DNA of 64,000 nt, from NCBI RefSeq assembly GCF_003955755.1, contig NZ_CP034465.1:1978001-2042000 (forward strand), read 5' to 3'. Below the pieces are notes generated by a model, which saw only the letters and a program-made list of their open reading frames with translations, had not been told where the DNA came from and searched no databases. Position numbers and translations under genes: made by a program. This DNA is from Jeotgalibaca ciconiae (GTDB lineage: Bacteria; Bacillota; Bacilli; Lactobacillales; Aerococcaceae). Positions within the stretch are counted from its first letter, which is position 1. Each line of letters opens with the position of its first letter. Of the stretch, positions 36,108 to 45,726 are shown one piece after another.

Positions 36108-37457
36108 ATGATGAAGGAATGGAACTACAAAAAAATTGGCAAATTTGGATTAGGTTTGACGACAGCTTTGTTACTGGCAGCATGTGGAGGGAACGGTGAT
36201 TCTGGGAACGCAGGCTCTGGTACAGATGAGGGAAGTACAGAAGCATCTGGTAATAAAGTAACTTTCGTCAGTTGGTTAACGGAACAAAAAGATCTCGACC
36301 AAGCGGTATTGGATGCTTATTTGGAAGAAAACCCTGAAGCAGATATTGAATTTGTTTACGTAGGGGATAATCAAACAGCAAACTACTATCAACAGGTAGA
36401 CTTGATGTTAATGGGCGGAGACGAGATTGACATCGTCATGACCGGTTCCTATCCTGACCACGCTCAAAGAGCAGCTTCCGGAAGTTATCTGGCACTCCAA
36501 GAATACTTTGACAATGAAGGCGTTGATCCAAAAGAAGAATACATTGATAGTTTAATTGCTCCAGTAAATGATACGCTTTACGGTATCCCAGGTGATGCAA
36601 AATCTTGGATCGTCTATATGAATAAAGAAAAATTAGATGAAGCTGGCTTAGAAGTTCCACCAGTAGACTGGACATGGGAAGATTATGCAGAATACGCAGA
36701 GGCTTTGACAGAAGATGGAACATACGGTTCTTATTTCCATACGTGGGATCATTACAATTACTTGAATATTTGGTCATTACGTCTTGGGAATGCCATCATG
36801 AACGAGGACGGAACATTGGCGTTTGATGCTCCAAAATTCAAGGAATTCTTGGAGTTCAGAAAGAAAATGGAAGAAGATGGCGTTCAAATGCCATACCAAA
36901 CAATCAAAGCAACCAATGCATCATATCGTGATCGCTTCTTTAATGGTGAAATTGCTATGCTGCCACTAGGTACATTCTTGATTCCGGAATTGGAAGATAC
37001 CTCTTCATTCCCACATGATTTTGAGACAACTTTTGCGATGATGCCGCGCGACGTGGACGCTCCAGAAGGTAGAACTTACACAGAAGCATTGTATTATGCG
37101 ATTGCATCAAGCTCTGATGCACCACAAGAAGCATATGATTTCTTACGCTTCTACACAACAGAAGGGGCGAAGATTAAAGGGGTAAATCTACCGACTAAAG
37201 CAGATGAAGATAAGATGGAATACGTAAATCTAATGGTAGAAGATGATACACTTGTCGATATGGAAGCGTTAGAAACAGTATTAAATAACCCACAATGGGA
37301 AGATAATCCAAACACGACTGCTCCTGCATACCAACGTCAATTGACAGATATGATGGTTGAAGAAGTAGAGAAATACTTCCTAGGAAATGATGATGTAGAC
37401 ACTGTTATTCAAAATATGATGACTCGTGGACAACAAATCATTGATGAAAATCAATAA
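36108..37457 (+). CDS. Sugar-binding lipoprotein of the second ABC importer
   Basis: A 449-residue solute-binding protein family 1 lipoprotein. Signal peptide with lipobox LAAC and Cys26, then a Gly/Ser/Thr linker and the mature domain. Start ATG 36108 or 36111, both after AGGAGG. Unlike the msm operon the binding-protein gene is third, after the permeases. A hairpin at 37477 separates it from the kinase gene, probably lowering downstream expression. The ligand is not evident; by context it is ascorbate, an ascorbate glycoside or a related sugar acid lactone. Confidence 0.88.
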   Translation: MMKEWNYKKIGKFGLGLTTALLLAACGGNGDSGNAGSGTDEGSTEASGNKVTFVSWLTEQKDLDQAVLDAYLEENPEADIEFVYVGDNQTANYYQQVDLMLMGGDEIDIVMTGSYPDHAQRAASGSYLALQEYFDNEGVDPKEEYIDSLIAPVNDTLYGIPGDAKSWIVYMNKEKLDEAGLEVPPVDWTWEDYAEYAEALTEDGTYGSYFHTWDHYNYLNIWSLRLGNAIMNEDGTLAFDAPKFKEFLEFRKKMEEDGVQMPYQTIKATNASYRDRFFNGEIAMLPLGTFLIPELEDTSSFPHDFETTFAMMPRDVDAPEGRTYTEALYYAIASSSDAPQEAYDFLRFYTTEGAKIKGVNLPTKADEDKMEYVNLMVEDDTLVDMEALETVLNNPQWEDNPNTTAPAYQRQLTDMMVEEVEKYFLGNDDVDTVIQNMMTRGQQIIDENQ

Positions 37458-37476
37458 TCGTAAAAACTAATGCAAT

Positions 37477-37511
37477 AAAAAGGGATTGGGAGAACTTCCC
37501 ATCCCTTTTTA
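37477..37511 (+). terminator. Hairpin terminator or attenuator inside the cluster
   Basis: AAAAAGGGAT-T-GGGA pairs with TCCC-ATCCCTTTTT with one bulged base, followed by ATT. It lies between the importer genes and the catabolic genes, so it probably gives partial termination. Confidence 0.75.
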
Positions 37512-37532
37512 TTAGTGAAGAAGGAGGTAAGC

Positions 37533-39002
37533 ATGAACGTTTACTTAGTAATAGACATTGGAACAAGCAGTATGAGAGGAATCCTTTATAAGCAAACGGG
37601 AGAAAAATTATTTCATGTACAACTATCAAACAAGCCTTCCTTTTTGCCTGGTCGCGTAGAACAAGCTGTTGCGGATTGGGAAGATTGTCTAAATGAAATT
37701 ATGACTCAAATGAGTCGTTTTATAAAAAATAACCAAGCTACTTTACAAGCTATTTTCCTTACTGCTCAACGCTCTTCTTTAATTTGCCTGGATAGTGATG
37801 GAGAACCATTGATGCCAGCCATCATGTGGCAAGACAAAAGAAGTAACGAAATTACAAGTGAATTAGCTGCCTATAATCAGATGATTATTGAAAAAACAGG
37901 TGCGCCCCTCAATCCAGTTTACTTGGCGCCTAAAATTAGCTGGGTAAAGAGATACCTTCCGGAAATTGCCGCAAAAACCACTACCTATCTATCGATTGCA
38001 GATTATATAGGATATCAAATCACAGGCGAATACCTGACAGATTATACCTATGCAAGTCGGACATCTTTATACAATATTCATGAAGAAAAGTGGGATGAAG
38101 AGTTACTGGCTTTATTTAATGTAGAAAAAGAAGAGCTGTGCAATATAATTCCACCAGCTAAAAGCGGGAGAAAAACAAGAAGAGAATTTCTTGGGAAGTT
38201 TGGGATAGAAAATGACGTAGCATTTGTTTCTGCTGGCGGAGATCAACAATGCAGCGCAGTTGGAATGGGCGTATTGAATGAAGGAGACGTAGCCGTGTCA
38301 TTAGGAACAGGCGGCTACATTTTAAGCCCTGTAAAAAAAATTAAAGCTGATTCAGCTGTCATTCTCAATACTTATCCGATCGAATCACACTATATTCTAG
38401 AATCCATTTTACCCACTTGCTCCTCTGCGGTTGACTGGATGAGAAGCAACTTTTTTGAAAATCTAGAAACGGAAGAGTTTTATTCTTCTATTAAAAAGGT
38501 CCTCCATTCAAATTTGAAAACAGAGGTAATCCATCTTCCTCACTTTCAAGGAAGAGGAACGCCGGATTGGAATAATGAGGCTCGAGCAGCATTTCTTCAG
38601 ATTGATTTTTCTGTAACCAAAGAACAATTACTACTATCACTGTTGGAATCAATTGCGATTGAATTGAAGAATAATATTACACAAATTGAATCTTACACAA
38701 AAAAATCAATAAAAAAAGTAGTGGTTGCGGGAGGGCTGACCAATAATCCAGCAATGAATCAATTAATCAGTGATGTGCTAGAGATAGAGATTCATAAAGG
38801 AATGGATGCAGAATCAACGGCTTTAGGAGCTTTTTTGGTAGGAATGAAAGCTCTTGATCCAACAATTAATCAAGAAGAGCTCTTAAAAAACAATCCTTCA
38901 ACTGAAAGGGAAGTCCTCTATTTCCCCAATCAATCAAAAAAAACTTATTACGAAGAAAAAAAGGAAAAATGGAACGATTTTTACAATAAAATAAACCTTT
39001 AA
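37533..39002 (+). CDS. FGGY-family carbohydrate kinase
   Basis: A 489-residue kinase of the xylulokinase/gluconokinase family. The phosphate-1 motif DIGTSSMRGILY starts at residue 7, PAIMWQDKRS near 95, ASRTSLYNI near 180, SLGTGGYI near 255 and VVAGGLTNNPAMNQLISDVL near 400 close the ATP site. GGAGGT precedes the ATG at 37533; GTG 37515 lies before it. In the yia pathway an FGGY kinase acts on L-xylulose or 3-keto-L-gulonate. Here UlaG (ascorbate-6-phosphate lactonase) is encoded downstream and no ascorbate PTS is present, so this kinase is the best candidate to make L-ascorbate 6-phosphate. Confidence 0.88.
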   Translation: MNVYLVIDIGTSSMRGILYKQTGEKLFHVQLSNKPSFLPGRVEQAVADWEDCLNEIMTQMSRFIKNNQATLQAIFLTAQRSSLICLDSDGEPLMPAIMWQDKRSNEITSELAAYNQMIIEKTGAPLNPVYLAPKISWVKRYLPEIAAKTTTYLSIADYIGYQITGEYLTDYTYASRTSLYNIHEEKWDEELLALFNVEKEELCNIIPPAKSGRKTRREFLGKFGIENDVAFVSAGGDQQCSAVGMGVLNEGDVAVSLGTGGYILSPVKKIKADSAVILNTYPIESHYILESILPTCSSAVDWMRSNFFENLETEEFYSSIKKVLHSNLKTEVIHLPHFQGRGTPDWNNEARAAFLQIDFSVTKEQLLLSLLESIAIELKNNITQIESYTKKSIKKVVVAGGLTNNPAMNQLISDVLEIEIHKGMDAESTALGAFLVGMKALDPTINQEELLKNNPSTEREVLYFPNQSKKTYYEEKKEKWNDFYNKINL

Positions 39003-39114
39003 TAATCATAAAAAACATTATAAGATTGTTCTTTGTCTAGTGTTGATTAGTTTTGATGTTTTGATGTATATTTAATACATGTTATGAATCTTATATGAGA
39101 ATTTCGGAGGGAAA

Positions 39115-39753
39115 ATGATGATTCCAAATTTACAAGTAGCTTTAGATAATAATCTGTTGAGTGACGCACTACGTTCCGCTTCCGTTTTAGGAAACGAAGT
39201 AGACATTATTGAAGCAGGAACGATTCTTTGTTTGCAAGAAGGAATGGAAGCGGTTCGCTGCTTAAGGGCTTTATTTCCAGAAAAGACGATTATCGCTGAT
39301 ACAAAATGTGCAGATGCAGGATCAACCGTTGCAAAAAACTGTGCAGAAGCTGGTGCAGATTGGATGACTGTTATCTGTTCAGCAACGATTCCAACAATGA
39401 AAGCTGCTAAGGACAACATAGAAGAAGTACAAGTAGAGTTGTATGGTGACTGGACCTATGAGCAGGCACAGCAATGGTTGGATGCTGGAATCTCTCAAGC
39501 AATCTATCACCAAAGCCGTGATGCACTTCTTTCAGGAGAAACTTGGGGAGAGAAAGACCTCAATAAAATTAAAAAACTAGTAGAGATGGGCTTCCGTGTT
39601 TCAGTTACAGGCGGCCTAGACAAAGATACATTGGAATTATTTAAAGGAATCGATGTTTATACCTTTATCGCTGGTAGAAGTATTCGTGAAGCTGCAGACC
39701 CAGTGAAAGCAGCACGCGAATTCAAAGACGAAATCAAAAGAATTTGGAAGTAG
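39115..39753 (+). CDS. ulaD: 3-keto-L-gulonate-6-phosphate decarboxylase
   Basis: A 212-residue orotidine-decarboxylase-like barrel, close to UlaD/SgbH. The metal/catalytic segment reads [14 protein letters not shown] (D-x-K-x-x-D), followed by VELYGDW and the IYHQSRDA segment with the proton-transfer His and Arg, and VTGGL plus FIAGRSI for the phosphate. It converts 3-keto-L-gulonate 6-phosphate to L-xylulose 5-phosphate and CO2. GGAGG lies before ATG 39115/39118. A possible promoter (TTGATG 39061-39066, 16 bases, TATGAA 39083-39088) precedes it. Confidence 0.93.
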   Translation: MMIPNLQVALDNNLLSDALRSASVLGNEVDIIEAGTILCLQEGMEAVRCLRALFPEKTIIADTKCADAGSTVAKNCAEAGADWMTVICSATIPTMKAAKDNIEEVQVELYGDWTYEQAQQWLDAGISQAIYHQSRDALLSGETWGEKDLNKIKKLVEMGFRVSVTGGLDKDTLELFKGIDVYTFIAGRSIREAADPVKAAREFKDEIKRIWK

Positions 39754-39764
39754 GGGGAAAGAAA

Positions 39765-40835
39765 ATGGCAAATCACGTAAATGAATGTAATAGAGAAAAA
39801 TGGATTTTATCAACGTTTCCAGAATGGGGAACATGGTTAAACGAAGAAATTGAAGCGGAAGAAGTTCCAGAAGGAAACTTCAGCATGTGGTGGTTAGGTT
39901 GTACAGGAATCTGGCTGAAGTCTCATGAAGGAACAAACATTGTCTGTGACCTTTGGAATGGTACGGGGAAACGCACCCATGGCAATGGAAAGATGAAAGA
40001 CGGACATCAAATGCAACGGATGAGCGGCGTTCAAAATCTCCAACCAAACTTGCGCGCACAACCATTTGTAATTGATCCTTACGAAATCAAAAATGTGGAT
40101 GCACTAATCGTAACGCACATTCACTCTGATCATTTGGACATTAACACAGCAGCAGCTGTTTTCCAAAATGCGCCGGAAACAACCAAATTCATTGGACCAC
40201 AAAAAGTTGTTGATACATGGGTAGGTTGGGGCATTCCAGAAGATCGCTGTGTAGTAGTAAGACCAGGCGACTCGGTGCAAGTAAAAGATATTGAAGTAGT
40301 AGCATTAGAAGCATTTGATAGAACTGCATTGATTACTGCCAACAGTGATGATGAAGTCTTCTCAGGAAAACTACCGCAGGATATGAACGAAATTGCTGTG
40401 AACTATTTATTCAAGACTTCAGGTGGAAGCTTATACCATGCAGGTGATTCTCATTATTCAAACTACTTTGCAAAACATGGGAATGACCATGATGTAGACG
40501 TAGTAATTGGTGCATTCGGAGAAAATCCTCGTGGAATCACTGATAAAGTTACTTCTGTAGATATGTTACGAATGGCAGAATCCTTACGTGCAAACGTTGT
40601 GATTCCAGTTCACTATGACATCTGGACAAACTTCCAAGCAGATCCGAAAGAAATAACTGAAATTTGGAAGATGAAGAAAGATAGACTGAAGTACCAATTC
40701 AAACCATACATTTGGCAAGTAGGTGGCAAGTTTACCTATCCGCTAAATAAAGATGACATGGAATTCAATTACTACCGTGGATTCGAAGATGCCTTTGCAG
40801 TGGATAACGACCTTCCATTTGATTCGTTCTTATAA
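39765..40835 (+). CDS. ulaG: L-ascorbate-6-phosphate lactonase
   Basis: A 356-residue metallo-beta-lactamase-fold lactonase. The N-terminus [20 protein letters not shown] and the metal motif [15 protein letters not shown] are typical of UlaG, with further ligands in [11 protein letters not shown] and [10 protein letters not shown]. It opens the lactone ring of L-ascorbate 6-phosphate, giving 3-keto-L-gulonate 6-phosphate. ATG 39765 follows GGGGGAAAG, 11 bases after ulaD. This gene is the strongest evidence that the pathway starts from phosphorylated ascorbate. Confidence 0.94.
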   Translation: MANHVNECNREKWILSTFPEWGTWLNEEIEAEEVPEGNFSMWWLGCTGIWLKSHEGTNIVCDLWNGTGKRTHGNGKMKDGHQMQRMSGVQNLQPNLRAQPFVIDPYEIKNVDALIVTHIHSDHLDINTAAAVFQNAPETTKFIGPQKVVDTWVGWGIPEDRCVVVRPGDSVQVKDIEVVALEAFDRTALITANSDDEVFSGKLPQDMNEIAVNYLFKTSGGSLYHAGDSHYSNYFAKHGNDHDVDVVIGAFGENPRGITDKVTSVDMLRMAESLRANVVIPVHYDIWTNFQADPKEITEIWKMKKDRLKYQFKPYIWQVGGKFTYPLNKDDMEFNYYRGFEDAFAVDNDLPFDSFL

Positions 40836-40847
40836 GCACAAAATTCT

Positions 40848-41022
40848 AAGAGAGTGGGAAAAAAGGTGTTTAGCCCCGAATCACTGGAGCGAATAAGCGC
40901 AGGATGGTTGCAAACCATCTGAGCATTATTCGTGAAGTGGACGTCGGGGCTGCCTTTTTGAGCACGTTTACGCTGCATCATCCGGTTATAGTCAAGGGGC
41001 TGGAGTTTCTTCCCAATCTCTT
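40848..41022. repeat. R4 structured element, copy 1 (intact)
   Basis: Between ulaG and ulaF. Outer arms AAGAGAGTGGGAA (40848-40860) and TTCCCAATCTCTT (41010-41022) pair. Inside is a long hairpin 40872-40951: AGCCCCGA/TCGGGGCT, CACT/AGTG, CGAATAA/TTATTCG and ATGG/CCAT. After it GCCTTTTTGAGCAC is conserved. Copy 2 is at 45727-45903 in the same orientation. It resembles a multi-branched RNA or a mobile palindromic element; I do not recognise a named family. Confidence 0.82.
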
Positions 41023-41055
41023 ATTAATCTAAACAGTTAGAAAGGAAAGAAAATA

Positions 41056-41757
41056 ATGAGCAATTATCAAGACTTAAAAGAAAAAGTACTAGCAGCCAAT
41101 CTGCAATTACCAGAATATGGCTTAGTGAAGTTCACTTGGGGAAATGTTTCTGAATACGATCGTGAGCGAGGCGTTGTGGCCATTAAACCATCGGGTGTGG
41201 AATATGCTGATATGAAGGCGGAAGACATTGTGATCGTTGACATAGATGGGAACAAAGTGGAAGGCGATTTGAAACCATCGTCAGACCTCGATACGCATTT
41301 AGAACTGTATCGACATTTCGAAGATGTCAATGGTGTGGTCCATACTCATTCGAAATGGGCAACCATTTGGGCACAATCCGGCGAAAGCATTCCCGCTTTA
41401 GGCACAACGCATGGTGATTATTTCTATGGTGATGTTCCTTGCAGCCGAAAGATGAAGAAAGAAGAGATTCAAGCTGAATACGAATTGGAGACTGGAAAAG
41501 TAATCGTTGAAACCTTTAAAGAAAAAGAAATAAAACCCAATGAAGTTCCCGGAGTTCTCGTTTATTCACATGGCCCATTCGCATGGGGGAAAGATAGTCT
41601 GGAAGCAGTCCACAATATAACCGTTATTGAGGAAGTGGCGCATATGGCTTGGGCGAATCGAATGATGAATCCTTCTATTTTAGCCATGCAACAAGAATTA
41701 TTGGATAAACACTATTTACGTAAACATGGAGTAGATGCCTATTACGGCCAGAATTAA
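41056..41757 (+). CDS. ulaF: L-ribulose-5-phosphate 4-epimerase
   Basis: A 233-residue class II aldolase-fold epimerase (AraD/UlaF/SgbE). Motifs: [35 protein letters not shown] (zinc ligands), [16 protein letters not shown] and YSHGPFAWG. It converts L-ribulose 5-phosphate to D-xylulose 5-phosphate, the last ascorbate step. GAAAGGAAAG precedes the ATG. AraD of arabinose operons is the same type; the flanking ulaD, ulaG and ulaE support UlaF. Confidence 0.93.
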   Translation: MSNYQDLKEKVLAANLQLPEYGLVKFTWGNVSEYDRERGVVAIKPSGVEYADMKAEDIVIVDIDGNKVEGDLKPSSDLDTHLELYRHFEDVNGVVHTHSKWATIWAQSGESIPALGTTHGDYFYGDVPCSRKMKKEEIQAEYELETGKVIVETFKEKEIKPNEVPGVLVYSHGPFAWGKDSLEAVHNITVIEEVAHMAWANRMMNPSILAMQQELLDKHYLRKHGVDAYYGQN

Positions 41758-41773
41758 AAAAAGGATGATTAAG

Positions 41774-42613
41774 ATGAATTATTCGCTAGGATTATATGAA
41801 AAAGCAATGCCGAACACACTGCCGTGGGAAGAAAAACTTACAATTGCTAAAAAATCAGGCTTTGATTATCTTGAAATGAGCGTGGATGAGACAGATGAAA
41901 AACTGGCTCGTCTAGAATGGTCGAAAGAAGAGCGTGAAAGTTTGCTGGATCTTATGCATAAACACGATTTTTATATTCGCAGCATGTGCCTGAGTGGTCA
42001 TCGTAAATATCCACTAGGAAGTCCCGATGAAAAAATCCGCCAACAGAGTCTAGACATCATGGAAAAGGCCATTCAATTAGCGGATGATTTGGGAATCCGA
42101 ATCATTCAGTTAGCAGGCTATGATGTGTATTATGAAGAAGGAAATGCGGAAACTGAACATTATTTTAAAGAAAATTTGAAAAAAGCAGTGGAAATGGCTT
42201 CGGAAAAAGGGATTATCCTTGGTTTTGAAACAATGGAGACAAATTTCATGAATACCGTTAGCAAATCAATGAAATATGTCAAACAAATCCGTTCTCCTTA
42301 CTTGCAAGTCTATCCTGATTTAGGAAATTTGACGAATGCCGCTTTGGCAAGTGACCGAAGTGTCTATGCGGACATCGATCAGGGGCAGGGGCATATCGTA
42401 GCCGCTCACTTAAAAGAAACCGTACCGAATGTTTTCCGTGAAGTACCCTTTGGAACAGGTCATGTTGATTTTAGCAAAGGCATTGAGAAACTTTTTGAAC
42501 ACGGAGTCAACCGCTTTGTGGCGGAATTTTGGTACACAGGTAATCCAGAGTGGGAGAAGGACCTCGTTCAAGCAAACGAATTCATCCGGAGTCACATTGA
42601 AAAAGGAGCATAA
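41774..42613 (+). CDS. ulaE: L-ribulose-5-phosphate (xylulose) 3-epimerase
   Basis: A 279-residue xylose-isomerase-like barrel. It follows Escherichia coli UlaE closely: LGLYEKAMPNTLPWEEKL, FDYLEMSVDETDEKLARLEW, CLSGHRKYPLGSPDE, IIQLAGYDVYYEEGN, VYPDLGNLTNA and VPFGTGHVDFSKG. It converts L-xylulose 5-phosphate to L-ribulose 5-phosphate. ATG 41774 follows AAAGGATG; the in-frame ATG at 41735 lies inside ulaF. Confidence 0.94.
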   Translation: MNYSLGLYEKAMPNTLPWEEKLTIAKKSGFDYLEMSVDETDEKLARLEWSKEERESLLDLMHKHDFYIRSMCLSGHRKYPLGSPDEKIRQQSLDIMEKAIQLADDLGIRIIQLAGYDVYYEEGNAETEHYFKENLKKAVEMASEKGIILGFETMETNFMNTVSKSMKYVKQIRSPYLQVYPDLGNLTNAALASDRSVYADIDQGQGHIVAAHLKETVPNVFREVPFGTGHVDFSKGIEKLFEHGVNRFVAEFWYTGNPEWEKDLVQANEFIRSHIEKGA

Positions 42614-42617
42614 ATGA

Positions 42618-44312
42618 ATGGTAAATTTAACAGAGAAACCCTATAATTTAACCGAAAAAGAGGTACAATGGGTAAAGGAAACCATTGAGAAAATGTCGAT
42701 TAAAGAAAAAATTGGACAACTTTTTTTCCATTTCTTTGATAATATAGAAGATGAGTATGTAAGTTCTGTTATTGAAAATTATTCAATCGGTGGAATCCGT
42801 TATAATAACGAGACAGCTCAGAAGTTACAAAAATTCATCAACCATGCACAAAGTTCTTCAAAAGTACCATTATTTATTGCCGCAAATTGCGATGCCGGCG
42901 GTAATGGTGCTATGAAAGATGGTACCTATATTGCTTCTGGAGCACAAGTAGAAGCTTCTGGAAGTGAAGAGCTGGCGTATCAAGTCGGCTTAGTGAGTGG
43001 AAGAGAAGCAAAAGCCATCGGAGTGAACTGGAATTTTGGACCAAATGCGGATATTTTATTTAACTGGCGTAATACCATTGTAAATACCAGAGCCCATGGA
43101 TCAAATCCAGAGAATGTTATCAAGTACGATCGTGCCTTCATTAAAGGGTTAAATGAAAGCGATGTATTGGCATGCTTGAAGCATTTTCCGGGAGACGGTG
43201 TAGAAGAACGTGACCAACATCTTCTTTTAGGAGTTAACGATCAATCGATAGAAGATTGGGAAGAAACATTTGGGAAAGTATACCAGACAGCAATCGATGA
43301 AGGACTTCCAACCATTATGGCAGGGCAAATCGCTTTACCGAATTATCAAAAACAATTAGTTCCGGGGATGACAGACCAAGAAGTGTTACCGGCAACATTG
43401 GCACCGGAATTGATTACCGACCTACTTAAAGGTAAAATGAATTTTAACGGTTTAGTTGTAACCGATGCATCGCATATGATCGGTATGGCATCATCCATGA
43501 AGCGTCGCGACTATGTGCCAAGAGCGATTGCCGCTGGCTGTGATATGTTCTTGTTCTTTAATGATTTAGAAGAAGATTTTGAATTTATGTTAAATGGATA
43601 CAAAGAAGGCGTAATTACAGAAGAGCGTCTACAAGATGCACTGGAACGGATTTTAGGACTAAAAGCAGCTTTAAACTTACATACAAAACAAGAAGAAGGC
43701 AGTTTGTTTGCTAAGGAAGAAGAACTTTCCATAGTAGGCTGTCAAGAGCACTTGAACATGCAAGAACAAGCAGCAGAAAATTCAATTACATTAGTGAAGA
43801 ATACCAAAAATGAACTTCCGATTACACCAGAAACACACAAGCGAATCAAGTTATATACCTTGTATGGTGAAGAAGGGGGCGCATTTGGATTCACAAAAGA
43901 ATCACAAAAAGTCATTATTGAAGAGTTGGAAAAAGCTGGTTTTGAAGTTCACCTTCATACCAACATTGAAAGACCAAAAGGAAAAACAGTTGAATATGCA
44001 GAGAACTATGATGCAGCCTTTGTCTTTGCAGATGTGCAAGGGTATGCAACAGAGAACAACGTGCGTATTCGATGGGGAGCTTCCACTTCAAATGAAATAC
44101 CTTGGTATGTCCATGAGGTTCCAACGGTATTCGTTTCACTAAACTTTACGACACATTTAACCGATGTACCAATGGTAAAGACCTATATCAATGCCTACAA
44201 GAACAGCCGTGCTGCCATTCGACTCACGATTGAGAAAATAATGGGGCTTTCCGAATTCAAAGGAAACTACAATGAAAATGTGTTTTGTGAAATGTGGCAA
44301 TCTCGCTTATAA
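42618..44312 (+). CDS. GH3 glycoside hydrolase (NagZ-type dyad) in the ascorbate cluster
   Basis: A 564-residue cytoplasmic GH3 enzyme without signal peptide. Residues 1-340 form the barrel: KHFPGDGVEERDQHLL carries the Asp199-x-His201 dyad that acts as acid/base in N-acetylhexosaminidase-type GH3 members, and Asp283 in LVVTDASHMIGM is the nucleophile. The C-terminal half is an alpha/beta sandwich. The gene starts four bases after ulaE, so it belongs to the catabolic operon. A plausible job is to release ascorbate or a related aglycone from an imported glycoside. An amino-sugar substrate is the alternative suggested by the dyad. Confidence 0.82.
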   Translation: MVNLTEKPYNLTEKEVQWVKETIEKMSIKEKIGQLFFHFFDNIEDEYVSSVIENYSIGGIRYNNETAQKLQKFINHAQSSSKVPLFIAANCDAGGNGAMKDGTYIASGAQVEASGSEELAYQVGLVSGREAKAIGVNWNFGPNADILFNWRNTIVNTRAHGSNPENVIKYDRAFIKGLNESDVLACLKHFPGDGVEERDQHLLLGVNDQSIEDWEETFGKVYQTAIDEGLPTIMAGQIALPNYQKQLVPGMTDQEVLPATLAPELITDLLKGKMNFNGLVVTDASHMIGMASSMKRRDYVPRAIAAGCDMFLFFNDLEEDFEFMLNGYKEGVITEERLQDALERILGLKAALNLHTKQEEGSLFAKEEELSIVGCQEHLNMQEQAAENSITLVKNTKNELPITPETHKRIKLYTLYGEEGGAFGFTKESQKVIIEELEKAGFEVHLHTNIERPKGKTVEYAENYDAAFVFADVQGYATENNVRIRWGASTSNEIPWYVHEVPTVFVSLNFTTHLTDVPMVKTYINAYKNSRAAIRLTIEKIMGLSEFKGNYNENVFCEMWQSRL

Positions 44313-44381
44313 AAATGACAATTGGCTAGTTGTGAAATTAGAGAGGGACATTTCAAGAAATACTTGAAAATGAGGGATAGG

Positions 44382-45170
44382 ATGAAATCTAGTCAGGGAG
44401 AAATCTATAAAAGAAGAGAAAAAATTCTTGCCATACTGAAAAGCTCGAATGAGATTTTAGTCAAAGATTTAGCAGAAGAATTAACCGTATCTGAAATTAC
44501 GATTCGACGAGATCTGCAAAAATTTGATGAAGAAGGAATCATCGAAAAATTCTATGGCGGTGCACGATTGAATAATCAACTTCGGATGGAAGAAAGAGAA
44601 TCAGCCAAAGAAGAGGGATCAGTCGTAGATAATTTACCAATTAAAAAAGCACTGGCAGCGCGAGGGGCTGAATTTGTAGAAGATGGAGACATTGTCTTTC
44701 TGAATTCCGGTTCCACTGCCTTCCATCTTTTTGACTTTATTAATCACAAACCGATTACCATTATTACCAATAATGGCCATGTTCTGGATGCCGGAACAAA
44801 GTCAAGAGCAGAAGTTGTGCTTTCTGGCGGTGAAGTATACGGTCCGAAAAAGTCCTTGGTTGGAGATTTTGCTATCTATACCTTCTCTAAAATTGCAGCA
44901 AATATTTGTATTTTAAGCGTAGGCGGGATTAACGAAAATAACATATCCACTTTTGCGCTAGCTGAAACGGCTGTCAACCGAACGATTCTGGAACGGACAA
45001 ACGGCCCAAGAATTGTCTTGGCAGAAGGCCATAAAGTTGGAAAAGAGAACAACTTTGTTACCTCTGATATCGCACTTGTCACTCATTTGATTACCGACCG
45101 TACCGCCAATGAGGAAGTTTTACAGCTGATTAGGCAGAAAGGGGTCGAGGTAATTGTTATTGATGACTAA
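44382..45170 (+). CDS. DeoR-family regulator
   Basis: A 262-residue regulator: DeoR helix-turn-helix at residues 9-60 (RREKILAILKS, VKDLAEELTVSEITIRRDL, YGGA) and a sugar-phosphate-binding DeoRC domain (FLNSGSTAFHLFDF, ITNNGHVLDAG, LSGGEVYGPKKSLVGDFA). ATG 44382 follows GAGGG by six bases; the TTG at 44322 has no site. UlaR of ascorbate operons is of this family, so it likely represses or activates the cluster in response to a phosphorylated intermediate. The palindromes at 34051-34120 are candidate sites. Confidence 0.88.
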   Translation: MKSSQGEIYKRREKILAILKSSNEILVKDLAEELTVSEITIRRDLQKFDEEGIIEKFYGGARLNNQLRMEERESAKEEGSVVDNLPIKKALAARGAEFVEDGDIVFLNSGSTAFHLFDFINHKPITIITNNGHVLDAGTKSRAEVVLSGGEVYGPKKSLVGDFAIYTFSKIAANICILSVGGINENNISTFALAETAVNRTILERTNGPRIVLAEGHKVGKENNFVTSDIALVTHLITDRTANEEVLQLIRQKGVEVIVIDD

Positions 45171-45191
45171 AGGAAGAGGAGGCGAGGCAGA

Positions 45192-45686
45192 TTGAACGGA
45201 AAACAATACACACCTCATCGTTCTTCCATCATTCCAATATCTGCAAAAGTTACAGTCATTGGGATTATTATCTTGGCAATCCTGATTGACTTTTTACCAA
45301 CAGTTAGTTATTTTGGCTGGGTTCCAGCCATGCTGTTTATGTATTTTGAAAAGAAGAGTTTATATATCCGGTATCATGCTACACAGATCCTTGCTGTTGA
45401 AATAATAAAAGTGATTCTTTCGTTTGCACTTTTGATTCTTTCCATATTTTTTAATTTACCTTATTACACAGGAGAATTTGGAACGGATACTTTCAGCATT
45501 TTAGCGGGCGGTTACATTGATATTGCGATCATGGTTCTGTCTATCATTCTTCTTGTATCTCAAGCATGGTTTGCGATGAAATATCAAGAATATAACGTAA
45601 GATTCGTTCGAGAAAAAATCTACAAAGCGATGAAGAAAGATCCTAAATACGACCAATTACTTCGAAATACACCTTTTAAAAAGTAA
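45192..45686 (+). CDS. DUF4870-like small membrane protein
   Basis: A 164-residue protein with three predicted membrane segments (VTVIGIIILAILIDFLP, EIIKVILSFALLILSIFF, IAIMVLSIILLVSQAWFAM) and the YIRYHATQ motif typical of DUF4870-type proteins. TTG start at 45192 after GAGGAGGCGAGG. No function is established. It closes the block between the two R4 elements. Confidence 0.72.
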   Translation: MNGKQYTPHRSSIIPISAKVTVIGIIILAILIDFLPTVSYFGWVPAMLFMYFEKKSLYIRYHATQILAVEIIKVILSFALLILSIFFNLPYYTGEFGTDTFSILAGGYIDIAIMVLSIILLVSQAWFAMKYQEYNVRFVREKIYKAMKKDPKYDQLLRNTPFKK

Positions 45687-45726
45687 ATGTAGAAGAAATA
45701 AAGATGACAAAACTTAACTATAGAAG

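Noticed and set aside
40848-41022. R4 as a known riboswitch upstream of ulaF
   Set aside because: No recognisable ligand-binding consensus, and the second copy follows an operon rather than preceding a gene of related function.
42618-44312. NagZ of cell-wall recycling
   Set aside because: The dyad fits, but the gene is embedded in the ascorbate operon four bases after ulaE, so a recycling role alone is unlikely.
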